From positions 134,337,104 through 134,401,103 of the forward strand of contig CM061062.1 of NCBI GenBank assembly GCA_030762895.1: DNA of 64,000 nucleotides. Reading direction: 5' to 3'. The notes under the pieces are model-generated. The model saw only the letters and a list, made by a program, of their open reading frames with translations, made no database searches and was not told the origin of the DNA. Shown here in pieces: positions 59,901 to 64,000 of this stretch. This stretch comes from Sophora flavescens. Lineage: Eukaryota; Streptophyta; Magnoliopsida; Fabales; Fabaceae. Each line of letters starts with the position of its first letter. The first letter of the stretch is position 1. The position numbers were made by a program, and so were the translations under genes.

Positions 59901-60471
59901 GATGAGGTATTACTTGCGGAATAAATTTTAGAACGACCAGCTTAGGGTTGAGACTTAGATTATTTTGAGAAGTATGTATGAGTATGGCTCAGAGAGCCTT
60001 TATTTTAAAATGAAATGTTTATGGCTCGGAGAGCGTTGTGTTGAAAGAAAACTTAAACTTTTCATTTTGGTCTTGTAAAGCTTATGGTTATGACTATTAT
60101 TTTTATATATATTGTTGTCTGGTTGGATTTGGTGTAACTGAAATTCTGGAGTGAAAATGTAATTATTTTAGCAGGTGTTCTTTTACCTGGGATGTCCGAA
60201 TTACAGAGGAGACTCTGTCGAAATTTTCGTAAAATACTAGCTTTTATTCAAGTATATTCTTTAAATTAAATAGGCTTGTCAAGCTATGATAGTAAGTTTG
60301 TGTGTCGATCAATTAAGGCTTAGGTATGAAGTCGTGATAAAAAAAAATTTTACACCCAATTTCAGACACTTATATACTTATATAAATTATTTTCCGAAAG
60401 CACCAGCAAATTATCTTTTAATTTTATTTCTGCACGTGTTTAGAAGGTAATGCCCAAGGGAGGGTGTTACA

Positions 60472-62347
60472 ACCGGCGGTTCATCAAGGACTTCTCAACG
60501 ATAGCCAAGCCGTTGTGTGGCCTTTTGAACAAGGACACACCATTTGTGTTTGATACTGCTTGTCTTACCTCTTTTCAGGTTTTGAAAGAAAAGTTGATCA
60601 CCGCTCCCATTCTTGTTGCACCCAACTGGGAGTCACCATTTGAATTAATGTGTGATGCCAGTGCCTACGCAGTTGGGGCAGTTTTGGGACAGCGGAGGGA
60701 AATTTTTTTCCAAGTCATTCACTATGCTAGCAAGGTTCTCAGTGAGAACCAAGTAAATTATGCAACAACTGAAAAAGAGTTGCTAGCCATAGTGTTTGCA
60801 TCGGAAAAATTTCGTTCCTACTTAATTGGTTCACAAGTCACTGTTTTTACTGATCATGCTGCAATTAAATATTTGTTGACTAAGTTAGATTCTAAACCAA
60901 GACTCATAAGGTGGATTCTATTGTTGTAGGATTTTGACTTAGTCATCAAGGACAAAAAGGGCAGCGAGAATGTGGTGGCTGACCACTTGTCCTGGTTGGT
61001 GAATGAAGAGGTGACTGCAAAAGAGAAGGACATTCAGGATGAGTTCCCGGATGAGGCTTTACTTTTGGTGCATGAAAGACCATGGTTTGCCAACATGGCA
61101 AATTTCAAGGCAGCCAATATTGTTCCAGAGCACCTCACTTGGAAACAAAAGAAGAAATTCTTCCTGGATGCCAACCATTTCTGTTCAAGGTTGGACCAGA
61201 TGGCTTATGGAGGAGGTGTGTTAGTCAAGAGGAAGCAAGGAAAATTTTGTGGCATTGTCATAACTCACCATATGGTGGACACTACAATAGGGATAGGACA
61301 GCTACAAAAGTCCTCCAATCTGGGCTCTTTTGGCCCTCAATCTTCAAGGACTCTTTCAATCATGTGAAGAGTTGTGACAAGTGCCAAAGGACCGGGAAAA
61401 TTTCAAAAAGGGATGAGATGCCACTGCAGAACATTTTGGAGGCTGAGGTATTTGATTGTTGGGGCAAAGACTTTATGGGTCCACTTCCACCTTCATTCTC
61501 CAATCAATATATTTTGGTGGCGGTGGACTATGTTTCCAAGTGGGTGGAGGCCATTGCAACACAGAAGACTGATGCCCAGACAGTGATTAAATTCATCAAG
61601 AAGAACATCTTTGCCCGGTTCGGTGTTCCAAGGGTCCTTATAAGTGATGGGGGATCTCACTTTTGCAACTCACAAATGAGAAATGTGTTGACCAAATATG
61701 ATGTGAGGCATAAGGTGGCATTCCCATATCATCCGCAAACAAATGGGCAAGTGGAGGTCTCCAACCGGGAGATTAAGAAAATTCTGGAAAAGACTGTGGC
61801 CGTTTCAAGAAGAGATTGGGAAAGGAAGTTTGACGATGCCTTGTGGGCTTACCGGACTACACTGAAAACTTCTGTGGGGTTATCTCCGTTTCAGATGGTC
61901 TATGGGAAGGCATGTCATCTACCCGTAGAGTTGGAGCATCGAGCTTTTTAGGCATTGAAGTTCTTGAATTTTGATGCCACTCTGGCGGGTGAGAGAAGAG
62001 TGAATCAGCTGCATGAGTTAGAGGAGATGCGCCTTAATGCATATGAGAATGCAGCTATTTACAAGCAGAGAGTCAAGACCTACCATGACAAGAAGATCGT
62101 CATGAAAACATTTCAGCCGAGACAACAAGTTTTATTATTCAATTCCCGGTTGAGATTGTTTCCGGGCAAGTTGAAGTCTAAATGGTCGGGACCTTTCATT
62201 GTCAAAGAAATCTCACCTCATGGAGTTGTAGAAGTGGAGGATCCTATTTAAAAAAGGACCTTCAAAGTCAATGGCCAAAGACTCAAGGCCTACTTGGGTG
62301 GTGACATCGAGAGATTGATCTCAGCTATGCGCCTTCATGATCCTTGA
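60472..62347 (+). pseudogene. Athila-type pol, second part: RNase H and integrase
   Basis: Continues the frame cut at 33358 (YRRFIKDFSTIAKPL). RNase H residues are visible in CDASAYAVGAVLG, ATTEKELLAIVFA and VFTDHAAIKYLL. The integrase HHCC finger is WHCHNSPYGGH...CDKCQRTGK (~61250-61390). The catalytic D-D-E set lies in KDFMGPLPP, LISDGGSHF and GQVEVSNREIKK (to ~61780). The C-terminus is KLKSKWSGPFIVKEI to MRLHDP. Lesions: TAG at 60927-60929 (CAG expected), a deletion and frameshift near 61185, TAG at 61949-61951 (Trp expected), TAA at 62249-62251. In an intact element integrase inserts the DNA copy. Confidence 0.9.
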
Positions 62348-62569
62348 GGTCACCTACCCGTCAAGCTAGTGACGTTAAGGAAGCGCTTATTGGGAGGCAA
62401 CCCAAGTTTTCTTTTCATTTTCCTTTTGTTTTTGATTTTTCCCTCTTGAATAATTTGAGAAGATCAAGAGGAAAAAGATCATAAATTAATAGTTTGGTTA
62501 AGTGTTTTCAGGGTAAGGAGGAAGAAGAAGCAAAAAGGGCAGAGACAACAAAGCCAACAACCATCACAC
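62348..62569 (+). mobile_element. Athila-type 3' untranslated region
   Basis: Contains GAAGCGCTTATTGGGAGGCAACCC, a phrase usual just after Athila pol, then AT-rich and purine-rich sequence. No env-like frame is visible. It is cut at 62570 by the reversed LTR. Confidence 0.65.
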
Positions 62570-63912
62570 TGTTGACGAATCTGGGCAAGTATACCCAGTC
62601 GTGCAAGTAATACGGTGGTGAGAACGTTTATCGTTCCCACGAGGACTGTGCCAAGTACTAGCACGTACCGAATCGATTACACCATCCAAGCGGATATTTG
62701 GATTCAAGGGAGCTCGATAATAAATACCAAGCCCAAATAAGATTTAAACCTAAGACAAACAAAATAAAGAGAAAAGTTCTTTGTGGGTTTTTGTCGAACA
62801 CTCGAAAGGCAGTAAAAGGAATTCTTCAAATATAAGAACAACGCTGGGATTAGGTTCACTAAACTTCATCCCCATGCAATGACATGACTCATAAACAGTT
62901 TCTACTTCAATTATGACAATCAATCCACTAAATTACTCAAGTCCCGATTCCTCGGATGACAAGAGCCTAAATCCACTAATAGACCCTAATTCCTTAGGTG
63001 GCCTAGATTAATGAATTTGCATTAAGATTAGGGATTACGCGATTTCTAATAAACCTAGTTCCATTCCTAGACGCAAGGGTTACTAGGTGATTGATCTCAG
63101 TCTCGGTTCTAATACGAATTTTCCAATTGCATATCAAAACACTGATCAAGTCATGGGGGTGCTAGCCACAACAAGCATTAAACACAGAAATCAATCACTC
63201 AATAACGAAGTAAAAACTGTATTACAAGATCAAATCAAATACATGAGAATTCAGAGATAGCTACCCTAACCCCAACAATGGAGTTTAGCCATTCATGATC
63301 ATAACCACAACAAGAGAAATAGAGATGAAAAGAGGGAGGAACGCCATGGAATCCTTGTGCAGCTGCCTCTGGTTCAAAGAGAGTGTTTTAGGGTTTCAAA
63401 ACTGTTTTCTCTGATCTGCTCGTGCCCACTTATAGAAAGTCCACGCGTCACGGCCGTGATCACGACCAGGCCGTGATGGTCTCTGCCCTGGGCGCGCTTT
63501 CAAACTTTCATTTGTCACGGCCGTGACACTCATCACGGCCAGGCCGTGATAGCTTCTGTCTGTGAGGGTCTGGTTGTCACAGCCGTGATGCTCATCACGG
63601 CTAGGCCGTGATGACTTCCCGACTTTTGCCTTCTTTTTCGCTTCCGCTTGATCACGGCCGTGATGGTCATCACAACAAGGACGTGATAGGCTCTGCCTGG
63701 GTCGTTTTCTTCACTTTTCAGGTTCTGTCTTCAACCAAGCTCCACCATGGCTATTCTGAGCATTTTTCCTTGAATTCCAGCAAAACAACACCAAGAAACC
63801 GCCTCACCCGTTCCAAGGGAAAAAATAACTAAAATAAAATAAAGTAGGCCTAATCTAAATGAAAAATGCATGCAAAAGTGTACAGGAAACATGATGTAAA
63901 ATCACACTATCA
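62570..63912 (-). mobile_element. Reversed solo Athila-type LTR, 1343 bp
   Basis: The plus strand begins TGTTGACG and ends CACTATCA, the exact reverse of the LTR at 28173-29600. It has no primer site or coding sequence attached. The flanks CACAC (62565-62569) and CACGC (63913-63917) look like a 5-bp duplication with one mismatch. The reversed TATA (CTATAAG) is near 63433, again next to the CACGGCC array. Confidence 0.85.
63446..63690 (-). repeat. CACGGCC palindrome array in the reversed LTR
   Basis: Four units, each with one ATCACGGCCGTGAT-type and one ATCACGGC-CAG-GCCGTGAT-type palindrome, one fewer than in the LTR at 28173. Confidence 0.85.
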
Positions 63913-64000
63913 CACGCCTGTGCCGTGACACTGGTCATGACCGTAATGAGCCAAAATTGAAGATCAGAAAGGATCACGGCCTAGCCGTGATCCCCATCAC
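63913..64000 (+). repeat. Further CACGGCC palindrome sequence at the window edge
   Basis: After the reversed LTR come TGCCGTGACACTGGTCATGA and, at the edge, ATCACGGC-CTA-GCCGTGAT in the plus orientation. It could be the 3' region or 3' LTR of the Athila host element; the window ends before this can be settled. Confidence 0.6.

Larger units (their letters stand above)
50246..60471 (+). mobile_element. 3' LTR of element B, split by a CACTA transposon
   Basis: The two parts, 50246-50625 and 56941-60471, join to 3911 bases and match the 5' LTR (3915) throughout. The LTR ends GGGTGTTACA at 60471, directly followed by CCGGCGG of the Athila pol. It contains the same 36-bp tandem array (~59109-59216) and ATCTCATGAGAT (59601-59612). 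Confidence 0.9.

Noticed and set aside
33354..60476. Exact 5-bp target duplication for element B
   Set aside because: Left TTAGG and right ACCGG do not match exactly; a decayed duplication is possible but not shown.

Overview
The window is plant nuclear DNA, most likely from a eudicot with a repeat-rich genome. The evidence is tRNA-iMet and Athila-type primer binding sites, Tekay-type, Athila-type and SIRE-type LTR retrotransposons, a CACTA transposon with a TNP2 transposase, a LINE ORF1, and two mTERF-family sequences. Nothing prokaryotic is present. No intact host gene was found: every recognisable reading frame carries stops, frameshifts or an insertion. A 500-base run of N (2001-2500) marks an assembly gap. 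Family names and domain calls come from reading motifs, not from a database search.

Left part (1-28172). An inverted Tekay-type gag and LTR (118-2000) runs into the gap. It is followed by the 5' end of an inverted SIRE-type copia element (2501-5763) and an mTERF pseudogene (6098-7253). Next come a small hAT-like element with an 8-bp target duplication (7622-8259), a tandem repeat of about 92 bp, and an inverted truncated LTR (8868-10838). A gag-bearing Tekay element follows: its 5' LTR is truncated and split by a 3.36-kb solo LTR (10896-14254, target duplication TAGTA), and its 3' LTR ends at 22520. That LTR abuts a second mTERF pseudogene (22766-23593), whose 5' half is replaced by LINE ORF1 sequence (23594-25226). 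After about 2.3 kb of intergenic DNA comes the 3' end of an inverted copia element (27590-28172).

Right part (28173-64000) is one nest. An Athila-type element (LTR 28173-29600, gag-pol from 29783) is inserted in the copia RNase H. Its own pol is split at the RT/RNase H boundary by a 27-kb block (33359-60471), and pol resumes at 60472. The block has LTRs of about 3.9 kb (family B) and contains two near-identical 4-kb LTRs (family C) alternating with two copies of a 0.7-kb internal region. It also holds a decayed Tekay pol and a cDNA-like fragment of a host gene that I read as DMS3, a component of RNA-directed DNA methylation (49251-49767). The 3' family-B LTR is interrupted by a CACTA element (50626-56937, target duplication TCT). 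That element carries a broken TNP2 transposase, about 21 palindromic TGACGT-type repeats and a small unidentified antisense reading frame. A reversed solo Athila LTR (62570-63912) lies near the right edge.

Main points of interest: a retroelement carrying part of a gene from the pathway that silences retroelements, flanked by a duplication that suggests template switching; CACGGCC palindromes shared between the Athila LTR promoter region and an intron of the CACTA transposase; a chain of alternating LTRs and internal regions; and mosaic giant LTRs that share a conserved 12-bp palindrome.
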